This document shows positions 21,812-33,922 of a DNA stretch of 64,000 nucleotides, in pieces (the stretch's first letter is position 1; every line of letters starts with the position of its first letter). Made by a program: the position numbers and the translations under genes. The notes under the pieces are model-generated. The model did no database searches. It was not told where the DNA came from and saw nothing but the letters and a program-made list of their open reading frames with translations. The DNA comes from Chromera velia. Lineage: Eukaryota > Sar > Chromeraceae. The stretch spans positions 1 to 64,000 of the forward strand of contig JAHBMJ010004952.1 in NCBI GenBank assembly GCA_018398765.1, in the 5' to 3' direction.

Positions 21812-22416
21812 CGGCACTAAGGGGGGACTTCCAAGTCCGGGGGGCTTATGCTCCACAGAGGCTGATAATTTTTGATACCAAGGTGATAAACCCACACGCC
21901 ACCTCGAGGGAGAAGGTGACCTGGACTCAAGCCTTCAAAGCAGCAGCAGAAGAAAAGAAGACGAAAGATGGGCAGGCAAGCGCGGACAGAGGGTGCGACT
22001 TCAGCCCACTCGTGAGTGCGGTCGATGGAACGATGGAGGGGGAGGCTAAGATGTTCTTAAAGAGGGTGGCAGAGCGATTGACTGAGAAATGGGGGCAACA
22101 CGTGAGCAAGACGTGCGGCCGGATCCGAGCCTGACTGCAGATTGCCCACCTGAAAGCGGCAAGCGCGTGCATTCGGGGGACCAGAGGAGTGCAGGGGGAG
22201 GGTTGGGAGGAAGGAGGAGTAGGCAGTACGCTGGTCATAACTGAAGGATAGGAAGTACTTAGCAAATGCCGAAGAAGGCATTCGGATGAAGGAGCATCAA
22301 GTATGAGGTTGCATGAGAGAGAGAACTAGCAGCGAGAGCAGTAACCAGGACAGAAGGAAGAGACGAAAGACGCATAGGCCAGATGTTAGGAATAAACTTT
22401 AAGTCAATGCCCCCCC
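21812..22416 (+). mobile_element. 5'-truncated non-LTR retrotransposon fragment 1
   Basis: The open frame from about 21812 to 22131 encodes wording typical of the C-terminal end of LINE-type reverse transcriptase ORFs in protists and invertebrates ([56 protein letters not shown]). Only this 3' part is present. The copy ends in TTAAGTCAATG followed by a C-run, the same end as fragment 2. The flanks CACGTCAAGGC (21801-21811) and CACATTAAGGC (22417-22427) differ by two transitions and are a likely decayed target duplication. Confidence 0.8.
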
Positions 22417-22427
22417 CACATTAAGGC

Positions 22428-23824
22428 ATGATACGTCAAAGATTGCACCTGGATCTCAAGGCATAAATTGTACCCTTGGTCTGAGTAGATCCAGCTTGAA
22501 CGAGGACTGAACCTGACTCAACTTCCATAATTCATATTATGAAGATTTATTTGGGCATAGAACCCCAAACTTTAAAGACGGCATATGTTATATATTAGTG
22601 GAACCCCAAACTTTAAAAATAAAAAATATCTAGACTCTCAGTACTAAAAAGTCTACGCTTAGAGTAATACCCGACCAAGCAATATTCTAGGCAATATTGA
22701 AATACCTGATCAAGCCATGTGAAGCTCTAGTCTAAGTTAGTATGGAATTCATGCAGTGAACAAGGCCGAGCTAAAAAACCTATACAATGAGCAAGGCCGA
22801 GCTAAAGTCTTTCAAGACCAAGTCTTTCAATCTAGACTAAATCAAAAGTCCTTCGAGCCAAGGCCGAGCTAGTTAGCTGTGGCCTATATCACACCGAAGT
22901 ACATTGGACTCACTGTCGCATACGTAAAAGACTTTCTAAAAGACTTAAAAGCAACACAAAGTCTTTCAATCAATAAATCAAGATAAAAAAATTCAAGTGA
23001 CACTTTTGGCAAGAGCAGAGTAATAATTCTATACTTTTGGAAAAACAATTCCCTTCAAAAAAATCTGTAAACAGTATTGGACACAGCATTCAGTGTTAGA
23101 CTCTTATGCTATACGGGGCTTACGTCCTGTCTCTGCCTAGGACTAGGCCTCTTAGAGATTCTTATAGATTCTGGCTGCCTTCTGACAAATAGGGTCGGAG
23201 CAGTACAGAACAACATTAATAGATTTTTCTAGAGATTTTCAATGAATCACACACATTTCTAAGTCTTATCAATGTTATCATCATCAATGATTCACCATCA
23301 TCATCATGCACCACTAAATAGATGCATGCACCATGCATCGCCATCGGCCTGCATAAGGCGTCTAGCGTTCGGCGTCAGACAGACTGTTGTTTTGATAGGA
23401 AAATCTAGTAAAGAGACAACCAATTATATATTTTATTTACAATCATTTTTATTTACATATAGAAAGAGCTGTATTGTCTTCTTTTAAGTTTTAAGAAAAA
23501 AAAACTGCAACGTCACTACGTTACTAACTGTCTTAGCAGTTAATGCATAGAGCTGTGTATCTAATATTAGCCTGCGTATAGAATGCACGCAAGAACATGC
23601 TAAAGGCTAAAGCTCATTTATAAACTAATGGCAACAACACATCTAGTAGTGAAACATGCTGATAAAAATGATTTTAACATCACTTATGAGCCTAGTTATG
23701 AGCCTAAGTTATGCAACTTCCAAGTATCGCCGAGTCATTCATAGAAATACGTAGACAAATACCCAACTTGAAATCAAAGCATCAAATTTAAGTGAAGTGA
23801 CAGTCCTACAAGGCATTTTTTTCT
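22428..23824. other. Intergenic DNA with small repeats
   Basis: No gene is seen. The 13-mer CAAGGCCGAGCTA occurs three times between about 22760 and 22875. A segment at about 23338-23385 (CATCGGCCTGCATAAGGCG, then TCTAGCGTTCGGC) has a related copy at about 56813-56860, so it belongs to a dispersed repeat family. Confidence 0.5.
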
Positions 23825-26161
23825 TTAATTTTCATGCGTCCCATTCCGTAAGATCCATTTTTGTGGAACCGTGACCTGCTCTAATATCTGGCCGTCTCCG
23901 TCCTGCTCCACTGGTTCTTTCACGTCCGGCATCAACTGAAGACCGCGGACTTGCAAAGTACTCTCTCTAGAGCTTGAGGTAACGGTGAGAGAGGATTGGA
24001 CGGCTTGGAGGAGGTCATCGTGAAACAGGAGGAAATGCCGCGCTCCTCTCGCAACATCGTCTTCGACGTCTTCCTCGGAGTCCTTGTGGGTGTCCTGCAG
24101 GAAGTTTGATGCACGCTATGACAGTTTTCTTCATAGAAAACGATTTTTCCGTCTTCATTCCTGGTCGACCCTCTGAACGGGAGGTGCGACACGGAAGAAA
24201 GATGGAGCGGAAAGTGAGACAACTGCAATTGCTTCAAAAAGAGCAGACGAAGGCTTTGGCTTAATAAGACACACAGCTGTCTCTTGGTCACCTTTCCTCC
24301 TGCCTCCGTATAGACGCATTGTACTGATGTTTCTACTGCTTTAGCACTACAGACTGGAAGAACATTTGAATAGAAGACGAAAAGTGGAGCGGCCCCCGGA
24401 AGAAAGTGCAACCTGAGCTGACGTACCCTGTGCCAGTCAAAGCGCCTCATCTCCACCCTACCGGAGCTGCGTAGGTGTGCAATCCGACAACTTCTCTCCA
24501 CCCCCAACTCTTTACACTCGTCTGCATCTACACGCCTTGAGACGCTATTCTTCACCTTCTTTCCCCGTCTCGCAAGCTCACACAGATCCTCCACAGGTAT
24601 GAGCAGGTACGCGTAGACATCTCTCGCATTGCCACTCTTCAAATGTGCGTCTATTGTCTTCTTTAATTCTTCCCCTCTTTTGGCCTTGCACACAAAAACC
24701 ATCTGAAGCATATTGTCGTTCATCTCCCCAACCCCCACCCCCGCCTTAGTGTACCCAGACACCACGGTGGCTTCAAATTCCGAAAATTTCAAATTAATTC
24801 CCGTCTCCGCCTTCAATTCTCTCAACGCAGGGTCAACGAAAGTCTCGTTCTTCTTCAATGCCCCCCCTACTCCCTTGAATACATCTCTAAAAGGGTCTGC
24901 CCTCCTTTCACGCACTAGCAGAGCAAGTCTGTCTTCAGAGATCAAAACACAAAACCCCCCACCAAACGACGAGAACAGAGGGGGGGTCTTGTCGATCTTT
25001 CCCTTACCCTGCCAGCAGTAAAAGTTGGCAATCAACAGACGACGACGACGACGGGCGGTCTGCCTATTCATCTCTCCCTCCTCTCCTCCTCCTGCGCTTG
25101 CAAGAGCAGAAGAGTTGACAAGCAGTGTTGCTCTGTGCTCAAATTGCTCATTCTCTTCAAGGAAGGCGCTCAGCGCTGCGGCTGCTGTGGCTGATCGTTG
25201 CAAAGAGCCTGAAGATTCCCTGTACACATGACCTCTCTCACCGTTCCCATCCTGCCTCGACTGTGAGGGCCTTGAAAAACCCCGTGAAGAGGAAGGGAGA
25301 AGGTGTGACTCGTCGAAAAGATTCACAAACAAGTGCACACTCTCTATTGAGTGAAACTTCTTCGGAGTTGTGTGCTGCGTACACTTGGTCGCAAAAGTTT
25401 GGGCAGCCATGATGTATGGAGAGACGTCAAAAGGGGCAGGGCTGTTGAAGGAAAGGAAGAGACTGTACTTGTTGCAACTGACGACTATGTTTGTCTTCTG
25501 AAATGGGGGTGGGGTAGCTCGGCTTCCTTGCGGAAAGAACCTGTTGAGTACATTCAATTCTGAATTTTCCAATTTCGTGATGTTCTCTGCGTTACTTCTT
25601 TGCTTTTTTTGAAAGAAGTCTACAGCCAAGTGCAAAGGCTCAACTGAGACCCTTGGAGTCTCCCCCCCTCCCTCAAACGCAGTCAAATTGGAGCTGTCTT
25701 CTACACCTCCCTTCTTACGTGACGGTTCAGGAGAGTTGGCTCTGCTGCTCTGTGCTCCCGTCTCCCCTGGTCTCCCCGCACCTGACACCTCTTTCTTGGC
25801 CCGTGAAAGCGAAGTTTCTCCCCCCCGCCCTGACGCCTCCCGACTACTGTACTTGGCCAAAAGCGCCTCCATACTTTTCCTAAGTGACTCATCTCCGCCA
25901 TCTCCACTCGACCTTGCACCCCCCCCTTTTTTCTCCTGCCCACGTTTGTCTTTCCCTTTTTCCCTTGAAAGGCCACGCCCCTCTACGGCCTCGAATCTGG
26001 AGTTCCTCGAGGTCTCTGCAAAAAAAATGCACCGGGGAAACACGGCGCTGCGGGAACTGGCACACGGACAGCCACAACGCCGTGGCCTCCTTCGTCTCCG
26101 ATCCCGCCGCCCTCCACGGCAGCAGAAAGCTTCGGCGTTCAGCAACGCCCGCATTCGCTCT
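23825..26161 (-). other. Nudix hydrolase-like domain (C-terminal exons)
   Basis: Exons 26161-24427 and 24094-23825. After about 400 low-complexity, mostly polar residues comes SSFGGGFCVLISEDRLALLV, then the Nudix box at about 24797-24865. It begins GALKKNE, continues seven residues later with RELKAETG, and fits Gx5Ex7REUxEExGU except that the first E of the EE pair is alanine. The RE glutamate and the last glutamate, which hold the catalytic metal in this family, are kept. Downstream a 90-residue tail ends at TAA 23825-23827. The intron 24426-24095 has donor GTACGT and acceptor CTGCAG. In the family, substrates are nucleoside diphosphates linked to another group, including ADP-ribose. Whether this copy binds or cleaves is unknown. 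Confidence 0.8.
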
Positions 26162-28184
26162 CTGCATTTGGGCAGATGGAAGCAGGCAGGGAGGCAGGCA
26201 GGGAGACGGACAAGGGATGGGGGGAAAAGGCGGGAGAGTGAGCGAAAAGAGACATCCTTCCTTCCGTCATGCATGCGCAAAATGCGGAAAGCACATGATG
26301 AGCAGTAGCGAGCAATCAATCCCTTTCACGTGATCACTGTTTCATCTGTATTGAGAAAACCTAATCGTCTTGAAGAATCGACACAGCCGTGTGACTTTGC
26401 TAAGCCAATATGCCCATCACTTATGCGTACTGACTTGATGTTATGAAAGTCCCTCTTGTCTTGTGAATCGTCCCATGACTTTGAGATGACCGCGATGAGC
26501 GAGTTGAGCATGACGATGTTGACTATCAGATGGAGCAGAACGAGTGAGATGACAAGGAAGTACTCGAGGGACCCCTCCAACAGCAGGTCCCCAAAGTCTC
26601 CCAAGATGCCGAAGACGTAAGCTCTGTAGAAGGACTGTAAGAGGGAGACGTTGTCAGTCTCACGGCTGTTCAAAAGCAGCGAGAACAGAAGTGAGAAGGC
26701 GACTTGGATGGTCACGAGGACAATGAGGAACCCCGTCATATCGTAGAACACCTTGAGTAATGCCATGATATACGAGCCCACCATGTTGAAGGCTCTATAC
26801 GTGTCCAGCAATTTGATGAACATCATCAAAAGAATGATGGAGAACATCTGAATCGCCCACGTTTCTCTCCTTCTGGCACTCTCAAAACTGTCTCCCTCAT
26901 TGAACGAAAGGAACATTTCCGTACCGTCAATAGACAGAAGAAGCAGCATCGCTGCCAGCATAACGACACTGAACTGGTTGTACGGATCGCGCCGATAAGC
27001 CTCAATATTCAGCCCCCGCTCGAAGTCCCCTTCCCCCAACCGATGCCGGACTGAACCCGCCACTTCGAACACCTCCTGCACGCACCGACAGACGGTGATG
27101 AGAGTCGCAAGAGACCAGAGAATAGACCGGAAGGCAGTCCACTCGTGAAGGTTCTCACTAAGCGAGGAGGGACAAACAAGGGCGCCGATGTCACAATTTG
27201 CCCTGTCTGTACCGCACGCATTTGGATTCTCCTGCAGGGTGTTTGCCTGAGGGCAGCCCAGCAGAGCGGCACCGTAGAGGGTGAAGACGGTGATGGAAAG
27301 AATCTGGAGGAAAGCCTCGAGGACCATCACCGAGTGACCAAATTTGTGCCTGCACGCGCACAAAGGGACAAAGAAAACTTTGTGAAGGGAAAAAGATACT
27401 TGCACAAGCCACTTGCGTGAACCTGTCAAAAGATCATGATTGGTTAGATCTGGCAGACAGATTGTTCATATCTTGTCTCTTTCTGTAATATTTCTTCAAA
27501 CAACTTGGCACATAGGATCACTTGAGTTTGCCTGAACAGCACTGTGGTGGTCCCCCGTGTTCTCCTCAAAATGTTCCAAATGAAAAGGGTGAAAAGAGAG
27601 ACCCACATGCACACTAACCGACCACTTATACTCCACGATGACTCGTGTCCAAGGATGCTGCACGAGCTCTGTGCTCTCTGAGGAGATGATCAGGCTCAGA
27701 AGGGGCCAATAGGCAACGCAGAGTCTCCGAACAATGAGCTCTACGGAGTTGCTGCAGTGCAGAAAGAGAGGAGGGTAACGGACGTCGGTTTGTGTTGGGC
27801 ATCATGCAGGCAGTCATATGTCGCAGTTGAGTCTATGGTCGTTGATCACAAGGCATTCCGGTGGTGTGTCCGTAGGTTCTCATCTGTTCTTTTTTCACGG
27901 TTGGAACGAGACATGGGGCGATATCCGCTTGATTGTTGGCTGCAGCTTGAAAGGCTGACCAAGAAAAGAAAGAAAAACAAAAAGAAAGAAAGAAAGAAAG
28001 AAAGACAAAGTAAAAGGAGACGCGGGACGGTCGGTGTGGAGTAAAGGCCTAAAGCTGGCCCCTTTCAAGTGCTGGAGTTGCCTCTCTAATTGGACGAGCC
28101 ACTGACTCTGTTTTCTTTTGGTCCGCGGACCTCAGATTGTCCCTGCAGATTGCACACGCACGCATACACGTCTACACAGACAGA

Positions 28185-28220
<36 letters not shown>

Positions 28221-31200
28221 TTTTTACTCTTTCTTGGAAACAGGTTGCCGTCATTTTTGCTTTTTCAACCATCTGAGACGATGATCAGGATGGCAGCTTA
28301 GACACTACTCTCCCCTACAATTCTTCGTCTCCGTCTTTCTACCGTCTTTCCCTCCCTCCCCCCCCAAACATCCGAGCTTCTCTCCTCCTGACGAGAGAAG
28401 ACGAGACGATACCCACCTCGGCTTTTCCACCAGACTCTCCGCTACGTGCTCCAAGAACTGGAACGGAGGCTCTGTGTGTGCGAACCTGAGGTTGTCTCTG
28501 TCTGCTCCGAGGAAGAGGTCCTTGAGGGACTGCCATCGAGACTCGGACGCCTTCTCTCCCACCAGGGGAACGAACCTTCCGGGCTTCACCTTCTGCAAAT
28601 AGGGAATCAAGGGACGAGAAGGGCCAAAGGGAATTAATGTGGGTCTTCGCTTTGTAATTTTTTTGCATGGGGGAAGAACGTTCACAAGGTCACGCGTGTA
28701 AAAGAAGTGTCTGTCACCCCCCCAGACATCCTTACGGCAGTGTCTGTCAAAGACGGCATGCTATGGCTGAATTACCCGAGAACAGCAAATGAGAACAGAT
28801 GAAAGCAGTTGCTTGCTTACTCACCTCAACGCAGCCGTGCAGAAGCAGAGACACCAGATTGTCCCTCTCTGAAAAGTGGATCATCAGCTGTTCGCAGCAC
28901 CGTTGGACGTTCTCCATATACTCCAGGGGGTCTGGGTGGGAGAAGAATGCGGGAATCTCGTTGTCTTTTGCCCACTCCTCAAGGACTTCCGCCATGTACT
29001 CCACAATTTCGACTTGAGGTTTCCATTCCTCTTCATCGGTTTCAAAATCTGTGTCACTTCTGTCTTTTGGGACTGTGTTGGGGATTCCGAGGGCCAGGGA
29101 AAGGGGGGAACAAGGGATGGATACGTACTCCTGCTGTTCCTGTGCATCGGAAAGACTCTTCTTCGTGCTCAGCCACAAGCACGCAAGGGGATTCTGGTCG
29201 ATCACCTTCCTGACTGCATCAGGTGAGACCTCTGCTACTTTCTCCCCCTGTGCTATGAATGCGAGCACTAGGAGGTGGAGCAGACTCATCCCAGAGGGAT
29301 CTTGGTGAGAGGAGGAGAGTGACGTCCCCCAGTCCTCTGCAACTTTCCTGAGGGTCTGCTGAGCGACGTGGCCGCAGATTTCGTTAAACAAAACGTCACT
29401 GCTCAGCGGGTGTCCCTCCTTCTTCAAAGCGTCAAGGAAGGGGGCAGATGAGAGTGCCTCAGCTAGAGTTCTTGTCAAGGCTGCTGCTGGTGCTCCTGTG
29501 TGTCCTGACGATCCACCGTGACTCTCTCCCTCTTTCTCCTCTCCTACAGGGACACACATCACCAAAATTTCAGCATCTGTGGAAAGAACGAACGAAGCAG
29601 AAGACCCCTTGGTCTCCGTACCCATCCAAAATATCTGCTGCTGGGCGTGTGTGTTCTTAGAAGACCGACCGGGAATAACTTTGATTGCTTCGACCTCCTT
29701 TTCTTCGATGATGGGAAAGATCGCAATTTTTCTCTGATGCCCATCTTGTGTGGCAACCGCTAATCTCTCTCCGTCTTCGGCGAAACTCATCGATGCCACG
29801 TATCCCGGCGTTTTCAGTTCTGTCTTGAACGACGCCTCCCGATTTGGACTTAGTCTGTCAACATGCCCAACAAACACCAACCCCAGTTTTGACCCCAGAG
29901 CAATCCACTGCCCAGAGGGAGATGACTGCATGCTCGTGATCTCTCCAGTGAAACTCCACACGTACTGTGCTGCCGCCTGTCCCGTCCTTTTCTGACTCTG
30001 TGTTGGCTCCTGCAGAGTGAAGGGACAGAAAGGAGAAGTGGATGCAATGCAAAACAAAAAACTCTCACAGGGTAAAGCAAGAGTCTCGTGGAAGACACTT
30101 AATGTTGTGCACGATCTGAGGGTATCTTTCCTGAGATGTCTGAGCAAGCTTTCGTTCTAAGCCCTTCACGCGGTTTCTCAGACGTTCGCTCACTATTTCG
30201 CTCAGTCGCGTCAATATTCCATCATCGCAACGATTCAGAAAAAGAGAGGCAAAGAGAGAGACGGACGTTTGCCACTGAGTCTTCAAATCTCCACATGACG
30301 AATTTTCCCATTTTGTCTGTTGCAATAATGAAATTCGACTGCTTGTCATCGAATTTGGTGTCCTTCAGGGGTAGCGAGGTCATGAGTGCAGAAGCAAAGG
30401 CTGCACTGCCGGTCGGCACGGAAGAATGGGCATTCATCTCCCGAGATTCCTGCTGAGGGCTCGGGGGTGCGCTGGGGATTCGGGGGATTAAATCTTCGTC
30501 CTTCTCTGCAGGACGCATGGCTGAGTCAGGAAAGGGAGGGAAGGCTTCGAGACCTGGCTCCGTGTGCACACTCTCTGCATCCGATTCGCGTCTCCTCATG
30601 AAATCCCCTGGCTCTTTCCGATCAGACTGAATTATTGGTTTTGCCTCTTCTCCCCCTGGCCCGCCCTTCTCTTCCTCCTCTTCCCCACACCCATGCACAT
30701 TATTGCATCTCCACCACTTCATAACAGAGATGATAGAGAGTTCCTCTCCCGCAACGAGAGAGTGCACCAGACCAAGCATCCTACCCTCTCGCGAACTCTT
30801 TTCCCTTCCCTCGACGCCCCCTCTTTGCAACAGATCTTTCACGTCCCAAATTTGTATACGAGCTCTCTGATCCAACGAACGCCATCCAACTGCAAGCCAG
30901 GGAAGCCCTGAAGGGCAAAACGCAAGGCCTCCCACCGCCTGACCTAAATTTGTCTTTGCAGCCAATCGCCAAGCCGATATCGATATGGGCACTTCTCCCC
31001 CCTCCTTCTTTACCCTCTTTGATTTCTGTGTCTTCAACATACTCCCCCCCATTTCCTCCCCCCCCTCCCGACTGTACAGACGGAGCACATACTCCTCTTC
31101 TTCCTTCATTGAGACCGCAAACAGAGAACCGTCGTCTGCCCAGGCAGTGCGGATGTCCGTCCGTCGAACTCCCTTCTCGAGCACTGGAGCAGAGAAGCCG

Positions 31201-33922
31201 GACGCAAGGTCACACAGGAATACGTCCCCTGTATTGAAAGTGGCAAGGGCGAGAGGCCTCTGAAACCCACTATCGTTGCCCCTCCCTGGCATGGTCAGAC
31301 TTGTAATGAACGGCTTCTCGGATCTCCCTCTCCCTCCCCTACCCTCCTCCCCTGCACCCTCCCCCTTTTGTGTCATCGGACTGACAACCAACTCCCTTCT
31401 GCTTCCCTTCTCCGGTTGGAAAATAACGAACTCATACCCCTCCTGCTTTTCCTCACTGTGCCCCACCACAATGCAGTCCTTCTGCAGGCCCCAGTCAATG
31501 AAGGTGCAAAATCTGTCCTTCGGGGAAATGGAGAGATGGTATTCGAGCGCTACACTGCCGGTGTAAGCGTCGCAGATAAAGACGACACCTGCACCCAAAC
31601 ACACACAGCCAGAATGAAACAGCTCGAACGCTGCTCAGCGGAGCTTTTCCTCCCTCTTTCTTGGAATGATACACGCAGAAAAAAGAAGAGGCGGAGAGCA
31701 GAGAGTCTGAATTAAGGTAAAGAGGCGTGCACGAGGCTGCACGTATGGACAAAAAGAGACAGAAACAGATGGGAAAGAACATTAAAATACAGACTGCGAC
31801 GCCAACTCAACAGGAATGCAACAAAGTAGACAGACTGGCAGGGTGCCATTCACCGAATCATCCTCTCCATACACAGCCGTGTTAACCAACCAGCCAACCA
31901 ACGAACCAATGAAGCAGCCAACTGACCAATGTTGGTTGCCAACGCAATCCGGATTCCCTCAGGTCCGAAGGTTCCACACGTGATTTTCAGAGCTTGGCTC
32001 TTCCCGGCCCCGTCCCGCCCTGCACACACCTCCCACTGTGCGTCAGTCATCGGCCGCACTCTGCCGCCTGTAGAGGGATCTGGCATCAGACGGAGGCGGA
32101 GCTCCACCTCTCCCGAGACGGCATTGACAATCAACGCCCGTGGTCGTGGGAGACGGACAAGAGCCTCTCACCCCTCTGATCCCACTCTGCTGTCGAGCAG
32201 AACCCCTCATGTTTCTCATACAGACGCTCTGTGTGAAACGATGAATGGACTTGAGAACGATCAAAATAGGCAGTATCTGTGGTTCTGACTGAAGCACACG
32301 AATCCCTTCCCTCATTCTCCCCGTCCCTCCCCTGTCCCCCCCTTCTCTCCACAAAATCATGCAACTTCTTCTGACTTTCCTCTGCATCCTCCGGATCGAG
32401 CGGAATGCGCGCAACCCGGAGAGAAGGCTGTGCAAACGATGCCAGAAATACTTCTGCTGAGCTCTCATGACACTCAGCCGATAGCACCCCCCTGCTGGTC
32501 CGAAATTTCTTATCTCCCTTTCCTTTCCTGTTTCGCATCTGAACAACTGACTCTCCGTCTGATTTCCTCACCCCTACTCGCGACTCTGCGGACCCCATCT
32601 GTTTCACTTTCACACCTTCACAGAAGGCGACTGCCATCACCCTGTTGAAACTGAAATGTCCAAATTTGCCATCTGGATCATCCGGTAGATAGAAGTGCTC
32701 TCTTTCCCTCAAGTCCTCCCCTGTCGCCCTCCTTCTCTCTTTCAGTCCTGTCACATGAGAGAAGAAAGAGCCTCGCGGGAACAGTCTGTAAACAGTCAAA
32801 CCTCCACTCTGATGCCCACACGCAAGGAGGGGGTGGGGATCCGACTCCAGAGTATTTCTTTCGGTGTAGACCGCAAGAGAACGACAGTAGCTTTTTTGGG
32901 GATCCAGGTGAATTACCTGAATACGAAACTTGCTGCGAATTTCACCCCCATTCTCGCCATCAAACTCCTCTTCGCCCCTCCTCGGAGAGCCCTCTGCTTC
33001 TCTTTCTCTATCGTCAATATCCAACTGCAGCTGCAGAAGAAGCAGACATGTTTCGTTCTTCACAGTTGCCAAACCCCCCGCCACAAGCGTGTCTTCATCA
33101 ACCCACTCGACTGCAAAGAAGGCAGCCGAGGTGAGGTCCTTCATGCCTTTCAAATCTTCCCGAAAATCAAATTCCCCTGCCACACACATCGGCACTCCCT
33201 TCCGTGTGTCCATCAAGACCGAGCCCGGGAGAAGCTTTGAGGGCCCTAACGTCTCTTCAAAATCATACACACGGATCTGGCCCTGGGACCTGCAGAAAGG
33301 AAAGAAGGAAGGACATGCACTCACTGATCCAAAAATGTCATCATGAACGTTCTGAATGAAAAACTCCAATTTCCCTAGTCATCCTGGAACCCACTAATGA
33401 TCTGATGAATAACAAAAGAAGAACGCTTCGAAAGATAACCAAGGAGGGAGAAGGAAATGAGAGGAAGAAAGAAAGCAGCTCATTAGAAAAGAAAGGAAGT
33501 TTGAATCGATGAACACTCATTGACAGGGCGGTGGATGAAGAAAAGAGACAACGTATTTTTCTCTTCAGAGGGCATACATAAATGGGAATCACGTTTGTGT
33601 AGACACCACACACACACACACACACAACAGAGTGAGAGAGGGGGGCGGGGAGGTTAGTTGACTTACCAGACTGCCGCAATGAATCGGTTTGGTCCCGGAC
33701 TGAATTTGGCCTGTACAGGTTTCTTCTGTGTGTTTCTGTCGTTGGTGAGGAAGAGCTCCGGGAGGGGCTTTGAGTCGAGGTCCTCCGCCACTTTGCTCAG
33801 CCTGATTGTTGTCTTCTGTTTCGGTGTTGGAGCTTCCTTTCTCTTCGTGAGACTCCTCCATCGCCCTTGGCGGGTGGAGGAGCGTTCGGGCTCTCCCTGC
33901 CACGCCTGCTTAGGTGTCCCTC
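23825..33922 (-). CDS. WD40 - TRP-like channel - Nudix fusion protein
   Basis: Nine minus-strand exons can be joined with matching phases: 33922-33667, 33289-31927, 31588-30276, 30009-28825, 28592-28417, 27751-27623, 27349-26435, 26161-24427, 24094-23825 (TAA). They give roughly 2,450 residues: WD40-type beta-propeller repeats, a helical linker, six membrane segments with a TRP-like pore, then a Nudix domain. The link between channel and Nudix uses a GTCAGT donor (26434) and an ATGCAG acceptor (26162) with compatible phase (2 plus 1 nt), producing HNIK followed by ERMRALLNAEAF. The 5' exons upstream of 33922 are not resolved; one possible exon is 34690-34531. A single missing base in a G-run near 32137 shifts the frame inside the second exon. 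Architecture resembles the TRPM2 logic (channel plus C-terminal Nudix), with WD40 in place of the TRPM N-terminus. Alternative: the Nudix exons form a separate downstream gene starting at its own ATG. Confidence 0.75.
26435..28592 (-). other. TRP-like channel core
   Basis: Exons 28592-28417, 27751-27623 and 27349-26435. The pre-S1 helix reads HPWTRVIVEYKWHKFGH, typical of TRP channels. Six hydrophobic segments follow: VMVLEAFLQILSITVFTLYG, FRSILWSLATLITVC, FSVVMLAAMLLLLSI, MFSIILLMMFIKLL, MTGFLIVLVTIQVAFSLLFS and YFLVISLVLLHLIVNIVMLN. Between the last two is the pore stretch with FYRAYVFGILGDFGD. S6 runs into LNSLIAVISKSWDD, the usual TRP/polycystin S6 ending. S4 has few positive charges, so strong voltage sensing is unlikely. 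Selectivity cannot be read from sequence alone. Confidence 0.88.
28825..33922 (-). other. WD40 propeller region and helical linker
   Basis: Repeats with WD40 wording are spread over the first four resolved exons: QAKFSPGPNRFIAAVW joined to SQGQIRVYDFEE across the 33666-33290 intron, then WDQRGERLLSVSHDHG, GVVFICDAYTGSV, AWADDGSLFAVS, LAFCPSGLPWLAVGW with RIQIWDV, IIATDKMGKFVMWRFE, QWIALGSKLGLVFVG and MSFAEDGERLAVA. The spacing suggests about two propellers. The exon 30009-28825 then changes to helical sequence leading to the channel. In the family such propellers are protein-binding platforms. A 1-nt deletion near 32137 is either a sequencing error in a homopolymer or a true lesion. Confidence 0.8.

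Noticed and set aside
26009-26030. Possible 17-bp intron (GTGC...GCAG) in the Nudix exon
   Set aside because: Too short for a spliceosomal intron, and the long frame is open across it.
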